From the NCBI GenBank assembly GCA_963821755.1, contig CAWGEX010000003.1:744001-808000 (forward strand): a stretch of DNA of 64,000 nucleotides, given 5' to 3'. A program made the position numbers and the translations under genes. This document shows, in pieces, positions 44,430 to 53,781 of the stretch. A model generated the notes under the pieces. It made no database searches. It worked only from the letters and a program-made list of their open reading frames with translations, and was not told the DNA's origin. The stretch comes from Bog-473 sp963821755 (GTDB lineage Bacteria > Actinomycetota > Acidimicrobiia > Acidimicrobiales > RAAP-2). How positions within the stretch are numbered: position 1 is the stretch's first letter; each line of letters opens with the position of its first letter.

Positions 44430-46592
44430 TCAGCTGATGAGCGGGTCCCGCGGCAGGCCGAGGATGCGCTCGGCGATCTGATTGCGGGTGATCTCGGAGG
44501 TTCCTCCGGCGATGGACATGGCCCGGGTGGCCAGCTGGGAGAAGCCGGCGAAGGCACCGTCGCCGGCCAGGAACGCCATCTCGGGGCCGACCAGATCGGC
44601 CTGGAGGGCGGCTCGGACGTGACCGCCCTCCGCCAAGACGAGCTTGGTCACGTTGCCCTCCGGTCCGGGTCCGGCGCCGACCACAGCCCGTTGGGCCCGA
44701 CGCAGGTTGAGCACACGAAGGGCATGGTCAGTGGTCAGGACGGCACCGACCCGCGCCGCCGCGTCGGGGAGACGGTCGCCGTGGCGGTGCATCAGATCTA
44801 TGAGGTCCATGCTGGGGAAAATACTGTTTCCGCCGCCGATGGAGACGCGCTCATTGCCCAACGTTGACCGGGCCACCTTCCACCCGTCATCGGCGGTGCC
44901 CACCACGTCGTCATCGGGCACGAAGACATCGTTGAAGAACACCTCGTTGAAGTCGGAGTTGCCGGTGATCTGACGCAGCGGGCGCACCTCGACGCCCTCG
45001 GCGTGCATGTCGATCACCATGGTGGTGATGCCGGCGTGCTTGGGCGCACCGGGATTGGTGCGTACCGTGGCCAAGCCGAGGTCGCTGTTGTGGGCGTCGC
45101 TGGTCCAGACCTTCTGGCCATTGACGACCCAGCCCCCCTCGACCCGGGTGCCCCTCGTCTTGACAGCGGCGGCATCGGAGCCGGCGTCGGGCTCGCTGAA
45201 GAGCTGGCACCAGATGTACTCCCCCATCAAGGTCTTCTCGACCCAGCGCAACACCTGGTCCGGCGTGGCGTACTGGTTGACCGTCATGATATTCCAGCCC
45301 GTGATGCCGAGAGGCGGCACCCTGACGCCGGCCCGCTTGAGCTCCTCATCGATGACCAGTTGTTCCACGGCGCCGGCCGACCGCCCCCAGGGAACGGGCC
45401 AGTGCGGGACCATCAGGCCGGTGTCGAGCAAGGCCTTGCGCTGTTCGTAGCCGTCAAGGTGGGCGAAGGCGGCGATTTCGGCCCGCACGTCGCCGCGGAT
45501 GGCTTCGGCCTCGGGCGGCAGATCGAGGCTGACGGCACGGCTGACGCCACGGTCGGTCAGGGCGGTCACGTCCTCGGCGTCCTTCGGGCTGCCCAGCAAT
45601 GCGTCCAGGACCAGGGCCCGGCGCAGGAACAAGTGGGCATCGTGCTCCCAGGTGAAGCCGATCCCCCCGTGCACCTGGATGTTCATCTGAGCGTTGTGGA
45701 CATAGGGGGCAAAGGCCAGGGTGGCCGCCTGGGCCGCCGTCAGGGCGAACTCGTCGGCGTCGTCCTGAGCCGACCGGGCGGCGTCCCACACCACGGCGGT
45801 GGCCAACTCGGCGGCCACCAGCATGTTGGCGCAGTGGTGCTTGATGGCCTGGAAGGTGGCGATCGTCCGCCCGAACTGGACCCGCTCCTGCGCGTAGGCG
45901 ACGGCCGAGTCCACACAGGCCGCCATGCCGCCGACCGCTTCGGCGGCACCCAGCGTGCGGGCCAGGGCCAGGGCTCGAGTCGCCGCTCCGGCGAAGACGT
46001 TGTCGGCGCCGAGTTCGACGTCGGTGGCCCGGGCCGAGACGGAGCGCCGGGTCGGATCGAGGTTGGCCCGGCTGGTCAGGGCGAGACCGGGCGCCGACGC
46101 CTCGACCATGACGACGTCATCGCCCACCCGGAGGAGCAGGAGCTCGGCGACGGCACCGCCCAGGATGAAGCCGGCGTCGCCGGCGAGCGTGCCCCTCGTA
46201 AGAGCGAGGGCAGGCGTGCCCAGGCCGAGGGCGGCCGTGGTGGTGCCGTCGGCCAGACCGGGCAGCAGGCGCCGGCGCTGCTCGTCCGAGCCGCACTGGT
46301 CGACCACGGCTGAGGCGAGCACGGTGGGCAGGAACGATCCGGGGGCGACCTGACGACCGAGCTCTTCGAGGACCACGACCAGTTCGACGAGACCGGCGCC
46401 GGATCCACCGTAGGCCTCGGGCAGGTGGATGCCGAGCCATCCCAGATCGGCCATCTCCCCCCAATAGGAAGGACGGGGCTCGTCGTCGGACTCCAGCAGT
46501 GTGCGGGCCGCTTGGAGCGCCTTGTGGGCGGTGAGGACGCCCCGCACCGTGGAGGCCAGCTCCTGGTGTTCGTCGGTGATGGCGATCGGCAT
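44430..46592 (-). CDS. Two-module acyl-CoA dehydrogenase (FadE6/FadE34-like)
   Basis: A 720-residue protein with two acyl-CoA dehydrogenase modules. The N-terminal module (about 1-365) has 'GIHLPEAYGGSGAGLVELVV' and 'QVHGGIGFTWEHDAHLFLRR'. The C-terminal module (about 370-720) has 'CQLFSEPDAGSDAAAVKTRG', V-N-G-Q-K-V-W-T-S, and the end 'AMSIAGGTSEITRNQIAERILGLPRDP'. Mycobacterial FadE proteins of this length act on long-chain or steroid side-chain CoA esters, with FAD. Which module is catalytic cannot be decided without alignment. It stands apart from the acyl-CoA ligase at 37674-39255, but both fit lipid degradation. Confidence 0.92.
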   Translation of the reverse strand: MPIAITDEHQELASTVRGVLTAHKALQAARTLLESDDEPRPSYWGEMADLGWLGIHLPEAYGGSGAGLVELVVVLEELGRQVAPGSFLPTVLASAVVDQCGSDEQRRRLLPGLADGTTTAALGLGTPALALTRGTLAGDAGFILGGAVAELLLLRVGDDVVMVEASAPGLALTSRANLDPTRRSVSARATDVELGADNVFAGAATRALALARTLGAAEAVGGMAACVDSAVAYAQERVQFGRTIATFQAIKHHCANMLVAAELATAVVWDAARSAQDDADEFALTAAQAATLAFAPYVHNAQMNIQVHGGIGFTWEHDAHLFLRRALVLDALLGSPKDAEDVTALTDRGVSRAVSLDLPPEAEAIRGDVRAEIAAFAHLDGYEQRKALLDTGLMVPHWPVPWGRSAGAVEQLVIDEELKRAGVRVPPLGITGWNIMTVNQYATPDQVLRWVEKTLMGEYIWCQLFSEPDAGSDAAAVKTRGTRVEGGWVVNGQKVWTSDAHNSDLGLATVRTNPGAPKHAGITTMVIDMHAEGVEVRPLRQITGNSDFNEVFFNDVFVPDDDVVGTADDGWKVARSTLGNERVSIGGGNSIFPSMDLIDLMHRHGDRLPDAAARVGAVLTTDHALRVLNLRRAQRAVVGAGPGPEGNVTKLVLAEGGHVRAALQADLVGPEMAFLAGDGAFAGFSQLATRAMSIAGGTSEITRNQIAERILGLPRDPLIS

Positions 46593-46659
46593 CGGCTTGG
46601 GCTCCCTTGAAGTCAGCGGCAGTCAGCTGAGGCCGCCGGAGCAGATTAGACGGAGCGGA

Positions 46660-47247
46660 TCACCCAGCCCCAAGTCGGGACGCGGTCCACTCTTCGGCCA
46701 ACACCGCGTAGATCAGCTCGTCGGTCCATTCGCCCTTGACCCATTCGTTGCGCACCAGGTGCGCTTCCCGGCGCAGACCCAGTCGCTCGAGCAGGGCGGC
46801 GGAGGGGGCATTTCGGGCATCGAGCGCGGCCGACACCCGGTGGGCGTCGAGGTGATCAAAGGCCAGGTCCACCAGCACGCGGGCGGCCTCGGTGGCCAGC
46901 CCCTGTCCGTGTGCGTCGGGGTGGAACACGTAGCCGATCTCGAGGTGCTGGTCGTTGCCGCGGTGCCGGATCAACGTCAGATCGCCGATCACCGGTCCGT
47001 CCGGCCGTCTGGTGACCGCGAAGTTGAGTTTGTCGCCGTCATTGGCCATCACGGTGGAGCCGATCCTCGAGGCCAACGCCTCGACGACCTCATCCCTCTT
47101 CCGGGGCTCCCAATAGAGGAAGCGAGCGACCTCGGTCCGTGATTCGATTTCGAAGAGATCGTCGAGATCCCGCTCCTCGAAGGGTCGAAGGATCAGCCGC
47201 TCGGTGACAATCGGCTCAGTGAAGCGGAAGGACTTCAGCGAAGGCAC
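46660..47247 (-). CDS. GNAT-family N-acetyltransferase (RimJ/RimL-like)
   Basis: A 195-residue acetyltransferase: 'IVTERLILRPFEERDLDDLFEI' is the RimJ/RimL-type N-terminus, followed by 'DQHLEIGYVFHPDAHGQGLATEAARVL' (in part), which contains the acetyl-CoA pyrophosphate loop H-G-Q-G-L-A-T-E-A, and 'NAPSAALLERLGLRREAHLV'. It acetylates an amine, often a protein N-terminus or antibiotic; the substrate is unknown. I chose GTG 47247 because the open frame upstream is a shadow of the next gene. Confidence 0.88.
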   Translation of the reverse strand: MPSLKSFRFTEPIVTERLILRPFEERDLDDLFEIESRTEVARFLYWEPRKRDEVVEALASRIGSTVMANDGDKLNFAVTRRPDGPVIGDLTLIRHRGNDQHLEIGYVFHPDAHGQGLATEAARVLVDLAFDHLDAHRVSAALDARNAPSAALLERLGLRREAHLVRNEWVKGEWTDELIYAVLAEEWTASRLGAG

Positions 47248-47309
47248 CGACCAAGTGTAAATCCGGGCCGGCGAGCCGCCGAGCCGAACGGCCGCCGAGC
47301 CGAACGGCG

Positions 47310-47972
47310 TCAGACGGCCAGTTCCGGCATGTGGCGGTGCGGTTTGGCGTACCGCATGTGCAGGACGATGGCGCCGCTGGCCAGCGCCGCATAGAAGCAC
47401 CACAGCGAGGCGAACCCGTCCGCGCTGAGCCGCGCCAGAATCACCACGGCCACCACATTGGCCAAGCCGAAGTAGACGATGTCGCGGAATCCCGACGCCA
47501 ACAACGACCCGCACGTGGCCACGATGTACAGCCCGATGATGGCAATACCGTGATGAAGCCCGATGGTGTAGGACAGGTGATACGCACCGAGGTGGACGGT
47601 GGGATGGGTCCGCAGCATCGCCTCGAGCAGCACCAGAGACACGCTTAGGCCGACGGCCAGGAAGGGCGCGATCCTCCATCTCCTCCTTGGCGTCGGTTCC
47701 AAGAGCATGATGATCAGCGGCACCAGGATCGGCAGGACGACAAAAGCCACGACGAGATAGATCCACATGGCGACCAGGCCGATGGAGAGCGGCACGACAC
47801 CCTGCAGACCCCACCACACGAATGTTTCAGTCAGCTGATGCGCGCCGAGAAGCAGGGGGAAGGCCGCCAGCAGACGGTGATCGAAACGACCCCGTACGTG
47901 ACGGCAGGCATCGATACCGATAGCCGTCACGACCAGGCCACCGACCAGGTCTCCTTCAGGGGAGAAGCACAC
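47310..47972 (-). CDS. DUF6629-like multi-pass membrane protein
   Basis: A 220-residue membrane protein starting at GTG 47972 with V-C-F-S-P-E-G-D-L-V-G-G-L-V-V-T-A-I-G, then 'HQLTETFVWWGLQG'. About seven helices follow, with 'HLGAYHLSYTIGLHHG' and 'ASLWCFYAALASGAI' between. I recognise the C-F-S-P-x-x-D-L-V-G-G opening as that of DUF6629 (from memory). The function is unknown. The histidines in helices (H-Q, H-L-S-Y, L-H-H-G) could bind metal or haem; that is speculation. Confidence 0.72.
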   Translation of the reverse strand: MCFSPEGDLVGGLVVTAIGIDACRHVRGRFDHRLLAAFPLLLGAHQLTETFVWWGLQGVVPLSIGLVAMWIYLVVAFVVLPILVPLIIMLLEPTPRRRWRIAPFLAVGLSVSLVLLEAMLRTHPTVHLGAYHLSYTIGLHHGIAIIGLYIVATCGSLLASGFRDIVYFGLANVVAVVILARLSADGFASLWCFYAALASGAIVLHMRYAKPHRHMPELAV

Positions 47973-48151
47973 ACGTTCCTTCCAATTGGATGTGGAACTG
48001 GCGGTTAGGACGGGGCTTGTTGCGAGGGCCACCGTGCGACGGTCTACGTCAGCCGTCGCGCCGGACTCACCGACCCGACTGTGCTTTCAATCGGGTGGCC
48101 ACTGGGACGCCCTCGACTGTACCGTGCCCATTGCAAAATCTGGCTGAACTG

Positions 48152-48175
48152 GGGTCGAAGGGTCGAAGGGTCGAA
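48152..48175. repeat. Three perfect tandem copies of the 8-mer GGGTCGAA
   Basis: GGGTCGAA occurs at 48152, 48160 and 48168 with no space between copies. It is in the intergenic region and could vary in copy number by slippage. Confidence 0.8.
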
Positions 48176-48344
48176 GAACCGGCCGGTCCAAGCGTCTGGT
48201 GCATCTCGTCCTCGCCGCCTCAATCCGGCTCCCGTCCGGGACGGGTCAAGAACGAATCACGACGGCACAAGGCTGGCGCGGATCACCGTGGTGGACGAAG
48301 ATCCACCGCATGCCGAACCAGGTCCCGAGTTTGCGGCGCCCGGC

Positions 48345-48386
48345 GCCGATGCCGATGCCGATGCCCATGCCCATGCCGCTGCCGGT
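48345..48386. repeat. Seven degenerate GCC-GAT/CAT hexamers
   Basis: Three GCCGAT, two GCCCAT, then GCCGCT and GCCGGT follow one another. Read rightward in one frame they encode (Ala-Asp)3-(Ala-His)2-Ala-Ala-Ala-Gly. Confidence 0.75.
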
Positions 48387-48455
48387 GTCCCCGAGGGTCG
48401 GGCCACCAAGGCGCCGTGAGCCGGGTCGGCCCGGTCAGGTTGCGGCGATGACCGG

Positions 48456-49292
48456 ATGAAGATCGTTGTCTGTGGCGTGCGCGGGTCGACGCCGGCGGCT
48501 GGGGCTGCATTCATCCGCTACGGGGGGAATACGTCGTGCGTTGCGCTGTGCCACGACGGCGCACCCCCCTCGCTTATCCTCGATGCCGGTACGGGCATTC
48601 GCCGCGTCTCGGGGCTGCTCTCCGGTCAGGCCTTCCAAGGTGCGCTCCTTTTGGGGCACCTCCACTGGGACCACGTCGAGGGGCTTCCCTTCTTCACTTC
48701 GGGCGACAACCCGGATTCGCACGTCGATCTGTACATGCCGGCCCAGGGTGACGCCGAGTCCGTCCTACGCGGTTTGATGTCCAATCCGTACTTCCCGATC
48801 ACTCCGGCGGAGCTACGCGGGACGTGGACCTTCAACGCACTCGAACCGGGCGACCACACGATCGACGGGTTCGCCGTCACCGCGCTCGACATCCCCCACA
48901 AAGGAGGCCGCAGCTTCGGCTACCGCATCACCGACGGCGGGACCTCGGTGGCCTACCTCAGCGATCATTCACCCACCACGATCGGGCCCGGACCCGAAGG
49001 GCTGGGTGAGTACCACCCCAACGCCATGGCGCTGGCCCAGGGGTGTGACGTGCTCATCCACGACTCCCAATACACCGACGCCGAATTCCCAGCGCGAGCC
49101 CTGTGGGGTCATTCGTCCTGCGGCTACGCCGTGGGCCTGGCCGAAGCGGCCGGCGTCGGCCGGTTGCTGCTCTCCCATCACGAACCTTCTCGGACCGATG
49201 CGGCCATCGATGACATCGTCGCCACCTACAGTCGATCTCGTGTGCGGGTGCAGGGCGCCAGCGAGGACATGGTCATCGATCTGCAGCGCTGA
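48456..49292 (+). CDS. Metallo-beta-lactamase-fold hydrolase
   Basis: A 278-residue MBL protein: N-terminal 'VVCGVRGSTPAAG' and G-G-N-T-S-C, D-A-G-T-G-I-R at 46, and the metal motif G-H-L-H-W-D-H-V-E-G-L-P (HxHxDH). Then 'VTALDIPHKGGRSFGYRI', 'GCDVLIHDSQYTDAEFP' with the late Asp, and L-L-L-S-H-H-E-P. This is the RNase Z/cAMP-phosphodiesterase-like subgroup that often acts on phosphodiesters or cyclic nucleotides; some are fused to response regulators. The exact substrate is unknown. Confidence 0.88.
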   Translation: MKIVVCGVRGSTPAAGAAFIRYGGNTSCVALCHDGAPPSLILDAGTGIRRVSGLLSGQAFQGALLLGHLHWDHVEGLPFFTSGDNPDSHVDLYMPAQGDAESVLRGLMSNPYFPITPAELRGTWTFNALEPGDHTIDGFAVTALDIPHKGGRSFGYRITDGGTSVAYLSDHSPTTIGPGPEGLGEYHPNAMALAQGCDVLIHDSQYTDAEFPARALWGHSSCGYAVGLAEAAGVGRLLLSHHEPSRTDAAIDDIVATYSRSRVRVQGASEDMVIDLQR

Positions 49293-49403
49293 GGGCGCCC
49301 GGCCGGTCCGCTCTGGCTACACTTGGTGTCGTGCGCTGATTGCCGAGTTCCCTGCGTCTGACCCTAGCTTCACGTCAGTGGTCCCTCGTTTCGGAGGCCT
49401 TCG

Positions 49404-51050
49404 GTGCCCGCATTCTCTTCTTCGGTTACTCCCCCGGCGACGCTCGTCGCCCGAAATCTCACGATCGAACGTGGCGGCCGGTTGGTCCTCGACCGCGTCA
49501 GTGTCGCGGTCGGACCCGGCTCCCGGTTGGGGGTGGTGGGGCCCAATGGCGTGGGCAAATCAACCTTGCTGCGCGCTCTGGGTGGATGGCTCACGCCCAC
49601 CTCCGGCCGCCTCAGCCTGGATCCACCCGCCGCCACGGTGGGGTATCTGGCCCAGGAACAGGAGCACCACCCGGCTGAGACGTTGGCCGACTGGCTCTAT
49701 CGGCGCACCGGGCTGGCCGCGGCAGAATCTGAGCTGACGGAGTCAGCCGGTCGGCTGGACCGGGGTGATGGCGGTGCCAACGACCGATATGCCGTGGCCC
49801 TGGCCCGCTACGAATCCTTGTCGGCGGGCGATTTCGAAGCCCGCCTGGCGACGGTGTCGACTGAGGTCGGGCTCGGAGCCGAGCTGCGTCATCGGGAGAT
49901 GGGAGCGCTGTCGGGCGGTCAAGAGGCTCGGGCGGCCCTGGCTGCCATCATGCTGTCTCGATTCGATCTGACGTTGTTGGACGAGCCCACCAACGACCTC
50001 GACTTCGAAGGGCTGGCTCGACTCGAATCGTGGGTGCAACGGCGACCCTGTGGCGTGGTGATCGTGTCGCATGATCGGGCCTTTCTCGATCGCACCGTGA
50101 CCGACGTGTTGGAACTGGATGAGCATCATCACACCGGCACGCTGTTCGGTGGTGGGTGGTCGGGGTATGTCACAGAGCGCGAAACGGCCCGCCTTCACGA
50201 GGCCGAGGCCTATGCCACCTATGAATCGGCCCGGAGCGACCTCAGGCAACGGGCCCAGCGGGAACGTCAATGGGCCACCTCGGGGGTCGCCCGGGAGAAG
50301 CGGCACCCCCGGGACAACGACAAGGCACAGCGAGACTTCCGGCTCAACCGCACCGAGAAGCTGGCGGCCCGGGCCCGCAGCACCGAGCGAGCCATGGCCG
50401 CTCTGGAGGTGGTGGAAAAACCTTGGGTCGGGTGGGATCTCCGATTCCAGATCGCACAAGCGCCGCGTTCGGGTGCCGTGGTCGCTCGCCTTGACGGCGC
50501 TGTCGTGACCCGGGGGGACTTCACCTTGGGCCCGCTGACGCTCGAAATTGGCTGGGCCGACCGCCTGGCCCTGGTGGGACCGAATGGCTCGGGCAAATCA
50601 ACGTTGGTCGAAGCCATATTGGGCCGACTCCCCCTGGTCGAAGGATCACAATGGATGGGGCCGAGCGTGGTCGTCGGAGAGCTCGGACAGGACCGTCGCG
50701 CCTTGTGCGGGCCGGGCACCGTGGTCGACGCGCTGATGGAACGTAGTGGTGTACCCCTACCGGAAGCCCGGTCGCTGCTAGCCAAATTCGGGCTCGGGGC
50801 CGACACCGTGACCCGTCCGACGTCTTCACTCTCTCCGGGGGAACGGACGCGCGCCGAGCTGGCCGCCTTCGGGGTCCTGGGAGTCAACTTCCTTGTCTTG
50901 GACGAACCGACCAACCATCTCGATCTTCCGGCCATTGAGCAGCTGGAGTCGGCCCTGGCCGCCTTTGACGGCACCCTGCTCCTGGTGTCACACGATCGCC
51001 GGCTGTTGGAGGTGGTAGAGGTGACCAAGCGCGTGGAACTCCTCCCCTGA
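49404..51050 (+). CDS. ABC-F family ATPase (ribosome-associated)
   Basis: A 548-residue protein with two ABC domains and no membrane segment. Domain 1: G-P-N-G-V-G-K-S-T, 'LSGGQEARAALAAIMLSRFDLTLLDEPTNDLD' (in part). Linker (about 245-345) with many Arg/Lys/Glu. Domain 2: G-P-N-G-S-G-K-S-T, L-S-P-G-E-R-T-R, 'VLDEPTNHLDL'. The D-E-P-T-N-D/H-L-D form is the ABC-F mark. Such proteins act at the ribosome E site, as translation factors or in resistance to macrolide/lincosamide-type drugs. GTG 49404 has GGAGG seven bases upstream. The short 111-base leader could hold an attenuator, but I see no clear leader peptide. Confidence 0.9.
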   Translation: MPAFSSSVTPPATLVARNLTIERGGRLVLDRVSVAVGPGSRLGVVGPNGVGKSTLLRALGGWLTPTSGRLSLDPPAATVGYLAQEQEHHPAETLADWLYRRTGLAAAESELTESAGRLDRGDGGANDRYAVALARYESLSAGDFEARLATVSTEVGLGAELRHREMGALSGGQEARAALAAIMLSRFDLTLLDEPTNDLDFEGLARLESWVQRRPCGVVIVSHDRAFLDRTVTDVLELDEHHHTGTLFGGGWSGYVTERETARLHEAEAYATYESARSDLRQRAQRERQWATSGVAREKRHPRDNDKAQRDFRLNRTEKLAARARSTERAMAALEVVEKPWVGWDLRFQIAQAPRSGAVVARLDGAVVTRGDFTLGPLTLEIGWADRLALVGPNGSGKSTLVEAILGRLPLVEGSQWMGPSVVVGELGQDRRALCGPGTVVDALMERSGVPLPEARSLLAKFGLGADTVTRPTSSLSPGERTRAELAAFGVLGVNFLVLDEPTNHLDLPAIEQLESALAAFDGTLLLVSHDRRLLEVVEVTKRVELLP

Positions 51051-51329
51051 GCTCGCAGTTCGGCGGCCTGCGGCCGGACCCGTAGCTCTGCTCCGTGCTT
51101 CAGCGAACACGGCGTCGCGCACCAGGCCCGACACCTCGTGTCCGCCGATCTGGAAGCCAGGGACGCTCGAACCCACATCGAGATGAAGCCCGTCAGCGAG
51201 GGCGGGGCACAGGCATGCGCCGCGGTGCCGTTCCGTACTGGCGTACCGGCGTGCTGGCGCCCTCGGTGGGATTCTGCCTACGTTGCCGGGCAGACGTGCC
51301 GACATTTGACGACCCGAAGGAGCAAGGCG

Positions 51330-52457
51330 ATGGCCGAAGTGCAAGGAACCTGCGAGGCTCGATTCGAAGGGGTACGCCGCACCCTCTCGTCCAACCTCGA
51401 CTCGGGCGCGGACGTCGGCGCCTCTGTAGCCGTCTACCTGCACGGTGAGCCCGTGGTCGACATCTGGGGTGGCTACGTCGATGAGGCCAAAAGCGCGCCA
51501 TGGGAGCGCGACACCTTGACCAACGTGTGGTCCACCACCAAGACAATGACATTCCTCTGCGCGTTGATGCTGGCCGATCGGAAACAGCTCGACTTCCACG
51601 CCCCAGTAGCAAAGTACTGGCCCGAATTCGCCCAGGGAGGAAAGCAGGACGTCGAAGTGCGCCATCTCATGAGCCACAGCGCCGGTCTGTCGGGCTGGGA
51701 GGAAAACCTCGAACCCGAGCAGCTGGCGGACTGGGAGTTGTGCACCTCCCTTCTGGCCGCCCAAACGCCATGGTGGGAACCGGGCACGGCCTCGGGCTAT
51801 CACGCCGTGACCCAGGGCTACCTCATAGGCGAAGTGGTCCGCCGCATCACGGGAGAGTCAATCGGCCGATGGTTCGCCCATGAGGTGGCCCAGCCGCTGG
51901 GCGCCGATTTCTTCATCGGCCTGCCCGAGAGCGAAGACGGTCGGGTCTCGCTGGTCATTCCTCCCCCGCCTCTGGACCTCAGCACCGTGGAAATCTCGGA
52001 CATCATGGCCAAGACCCTCCTCAACCCGCCGATCGACGCCGCCCAGGTGGCAAACGAGTGGTGGCGCCGAGCCGAGATCCCCGCCGCCAACGGCCAGGGC
52101 AACGCCCGCTCGGTGGCCGCCATCCAGTCGGTGATCGCCGGTCGCGGCCAGGCGCGTGGCATTCGGTTGCTCTCGGCGGAAGGAACTGATCCCATTTTTG
52201 AAGAACAAATTGATGGAACCGACCTCGTGTTGGGCGTGCCGTTGCGCTTCGGGATGGGGTACGGCTTGGGGAACGCCGACATGCCGATCGGTCCGAGGGC
52301 CTGCTATTGGGGAGGCTACGGCGGTTCCGTCATCGTGATCGACCAGGAAACGGATCTGACGGTCTGCTATGCCATGAACCGCATGGAGTCCGGGCTCGTG
52401 GGCGATCTACGCGGCATGACCATCGTGCTCGAGGCGGCACAGGGCGTCCTGGCTTAG
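51330..52457 (+). CDS. Serine beta-lactamase-like esterase (EstB/class C fold)
   Basis: A 375-residue hydrolase of the beta-lactamase family. The nucleophile motif S-T-T-K (S-x-x-K) is at about residue 69 in N-V-W-S-T-T-K-T-M, the Y-x-x base is in 'SGYHAVTQGYLIGEVVRRITG', and the late region has Y-W-G-G-Y-G-G-S (in place of the K-T-G triad). Such proteins are esterases acting on short esters or statin-like lactones. The ATG at 51330 has AAGGAGCAAGG just upstream. The convergent RidA gene overlaps its stop codon. Confidence 0.9.
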   Translation: MAEVQGTCEARFEGVRRTLSSNLDSGADVGASVAVYLHGEPVVDIWGGYVDEAKSAPWERDTLTNVWSTTKTMTFLCALMLADRKQLDFHAPVAKYWPEFAQGGKQDVEVRHLMSHSAGLSGWEENLEPEQLADWELCTSLLAAQTPWWEPGTASGYHAVTQGYLIGEVVRRITGESIGRWFAHEVAQPLGADFFIGLPESEDGRVSLVIPPPPLDLSTVEISDIMAKTLLNPPIDAAQVANEWWRRAEIPAANGQGNARSVAAIQSVIAGRGQARGIRLLSAEGTDPIFEEQIDGTDLVLGVPLRFGMGYGLGNADMPIGPRACYWGGYGGSVIVIDQETDLTVCYAMNRMESGLVGDLRGMTIVLEAAQGVLA

Positions 52458-52843
52458 CGTCGGGCCGTCACGGCTTCGGCCTCGATCTCGACCCGCCAGC
52501 GCCGATCGAGCAGGGCGGCCACGACGACCATGGTGGCGGCCGGACGTTTCTGGTCAAACATCTCCCGATGCACCGCGCCGATCGCCTCGGCGTCTCCGGT
52601 CGACGTGATGAACATCCGGGTGCGAACCACATCGGCCATGGAGGCACCCGCCTCGCTCAAGGTTGCGGCAATGATCTCGAAACATCGGCGGGCCTGGCGG
52701 CCCGCATCATCCGGGCACGTCCCATCCGGCCACACCGGCCCGGTCCCCGACACCAGGACACGATCACCGACCTGGACCGCCCGGCTGAATCCGATGATCG
52801 CCTCGAATGGGGAGCCCGAGGAGGTGCGCATCGGCTCGCTCAC
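52454..52843 (-). CDS. RidA/YjgF-family protein
   Basis: A 129-residue protein with the RidA fold signs: 'GFSRAVQVGDRVLVSGTGPV' at the N-terminus, 'GRQARRCFEIIAATLSEAGASMADVVRTRMF' (in part) and 'RPAATMVVVAALLDRRWRVEIEAEAV' with the conserved P-A-x-T and E-I-E-A. RidA proteins hydrolyse reactive imine/enamine intermediates. The usual catalytic Arg near P-A-A-T is not obvious by eye, so it may be a divergent Rid subfamily. The start is GTG 52843. Confidence 0.9.
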   Translation of the reverse strand: MSEPMRTSSGSPFEAIIGFSRAVQVGDRVLVSGTGPVWPDGTCPDDAGRQARRCFEIIAATLSEAGASMADVVRTRMFITSTGDAEAIGAVHREMFDQKRPAATMVVVAALLDRRWRVEIEAEAVTARR

Positions 52844-52935
52844 ACCCCGATTCTGGCACCGGAGAGAGAAGCCCGGCTCCCTCCGACCTCTTGACGTCCA
52901 AGGCGGAGGGAGCACAGGTAGCATCGACGGTCACT

Positions 52936-53712
52936 GTGGGGAACAGCCGATCTGCCACTCGCCGATTCGGGTTGGTCGCGGCCACCATGGCTGCGGCGGC
53001 CGGATTGGCGAGCTGCGGAACATCCGTCCGCCCGGAGGCCATCGGGCCGATTACGTTCCATGTACCGCCCACGCCGACGGTAAACCTGGCCGTCACCGCG
53101 CCACCAGGCGCCACCCTGGTGGCCACGCTCCAGGGCGACACCCCGGGTTCGGCCACACCGGGAGGGCCCGCGACTCAGGTGGTCCCCGGCGAGTGGTATG
53201 GCTACCAGAGCATCCTCCCGGTCATCGATTCGGCCCCCAACTGGATCGAGGTGCGCCTGGCCCAACGCCCCAACGAATCGACCGCCTGGATTCCCCAGAG
53301 CGACGCCACGCTGAGCACCACTCCGTACAGAGTTGTGGTCGACCTGGCCACTGAGCACCTCAGCGTGTTCAAGGACGACCGGCAGATTCTGGACTTCCCG
53401 GCCGGCATCGGGGCACCCGACGATCCCACCACCCCCGGCAAATACTTCGTCACCATGCAGGCACCACCCCCCGACCCTGGCTACGGCGCCTTTGTGATGG
53501 TCACGTCAGCCCACTCCGACACCATCACCGACTGGGGCAATTCTGGTGATGCCATCATCGCCATTCACGGCCCCATCGACTCCTACGATGACTCGCTCAT
53601 CGGGACCACCGGCGCGGCCATCTCTCACGGGTGCATCCGATTGCACGACGCCGACCTGGCCCAATTGGCGGACCTGCCGAACGGTACACCGGTCAATATC
53701 GTCGCCAGTTAG
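52936..53712 (+). CDS. Lipoprotein L,D-transpeptidase (YkuD fold)
   Basis: About 258 residues. A signal peptide ends in a lipobox L-A-S-C ('AAAAGLASCGTS'), so the protein is lipidated and outside the membrane. A ~100-residue Ala/Pro/Thr-rich region follows. The YkuD domain (about 130-258) begins at Y-R-V-V-V-D-L-A-T-E-H-L-S-V-F and holds I-A-I-H-G-P and S-H-G-C-I-R-L with the catalytic cysteine. It makes 3-3 cross-links in peptidoglycan or attaches proteins to it. The start is uncertain: GTG 52936 lacks a good ribosome site, and an upstream TTG is possible. Confidence 0.88.
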   Translation: MGNSRSATRRFGLVAATMAAAAGLASCGTSVRPEAIGPITFHVPPTPTVNLAVTAPPGATLVATLQGDTPGSATPGGPATQVVPGEWYGYQSILPVIDSAPNWIEVRLAQRPNESTAWIPQSDATLSTTPYRVVVDLATEHLSVFKDDRQILDFPAGIGAPDDPTTPGKYFVTMQAPPPDPGYGAFVMVTSAHSDTITDWGNSGDAIIAIHGPIDSYDDSLIGTTGAAISHGCIRLHDADLAQLADLPNGTPVNIVAS

Positions 53713-53781
53713 GTGGGCGGGGCGGCCGGATCAGCAGGACGCGGCAGGACAGAAATCGACGTGATCAAAGAAGCGTCAGGT

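Larger units (their letters stand above)
47973..48455. other. 483-base divergent intergenic region
   Basis: It lies between the DUF6629-like gene (leftward) and the metallo-hydrolase (rightward). It contains two tandem repeats (48152-48175 and 48345-48386). An open frame ending at 48419 could encode a short acidic Ala/Asp/His-rich peptide across the second repeat, with G/C-rich third positions, but no start codon with a ribosome site supports it, so I do not call it. Confidence 0.5.

Noticed and set aside
44430..46592. Two separate acyl-CoA dehydrogenase genes
   Set aside because: The frame is continuous and the ~720-residue two-module form is known from mycobacterial FadE proteins.
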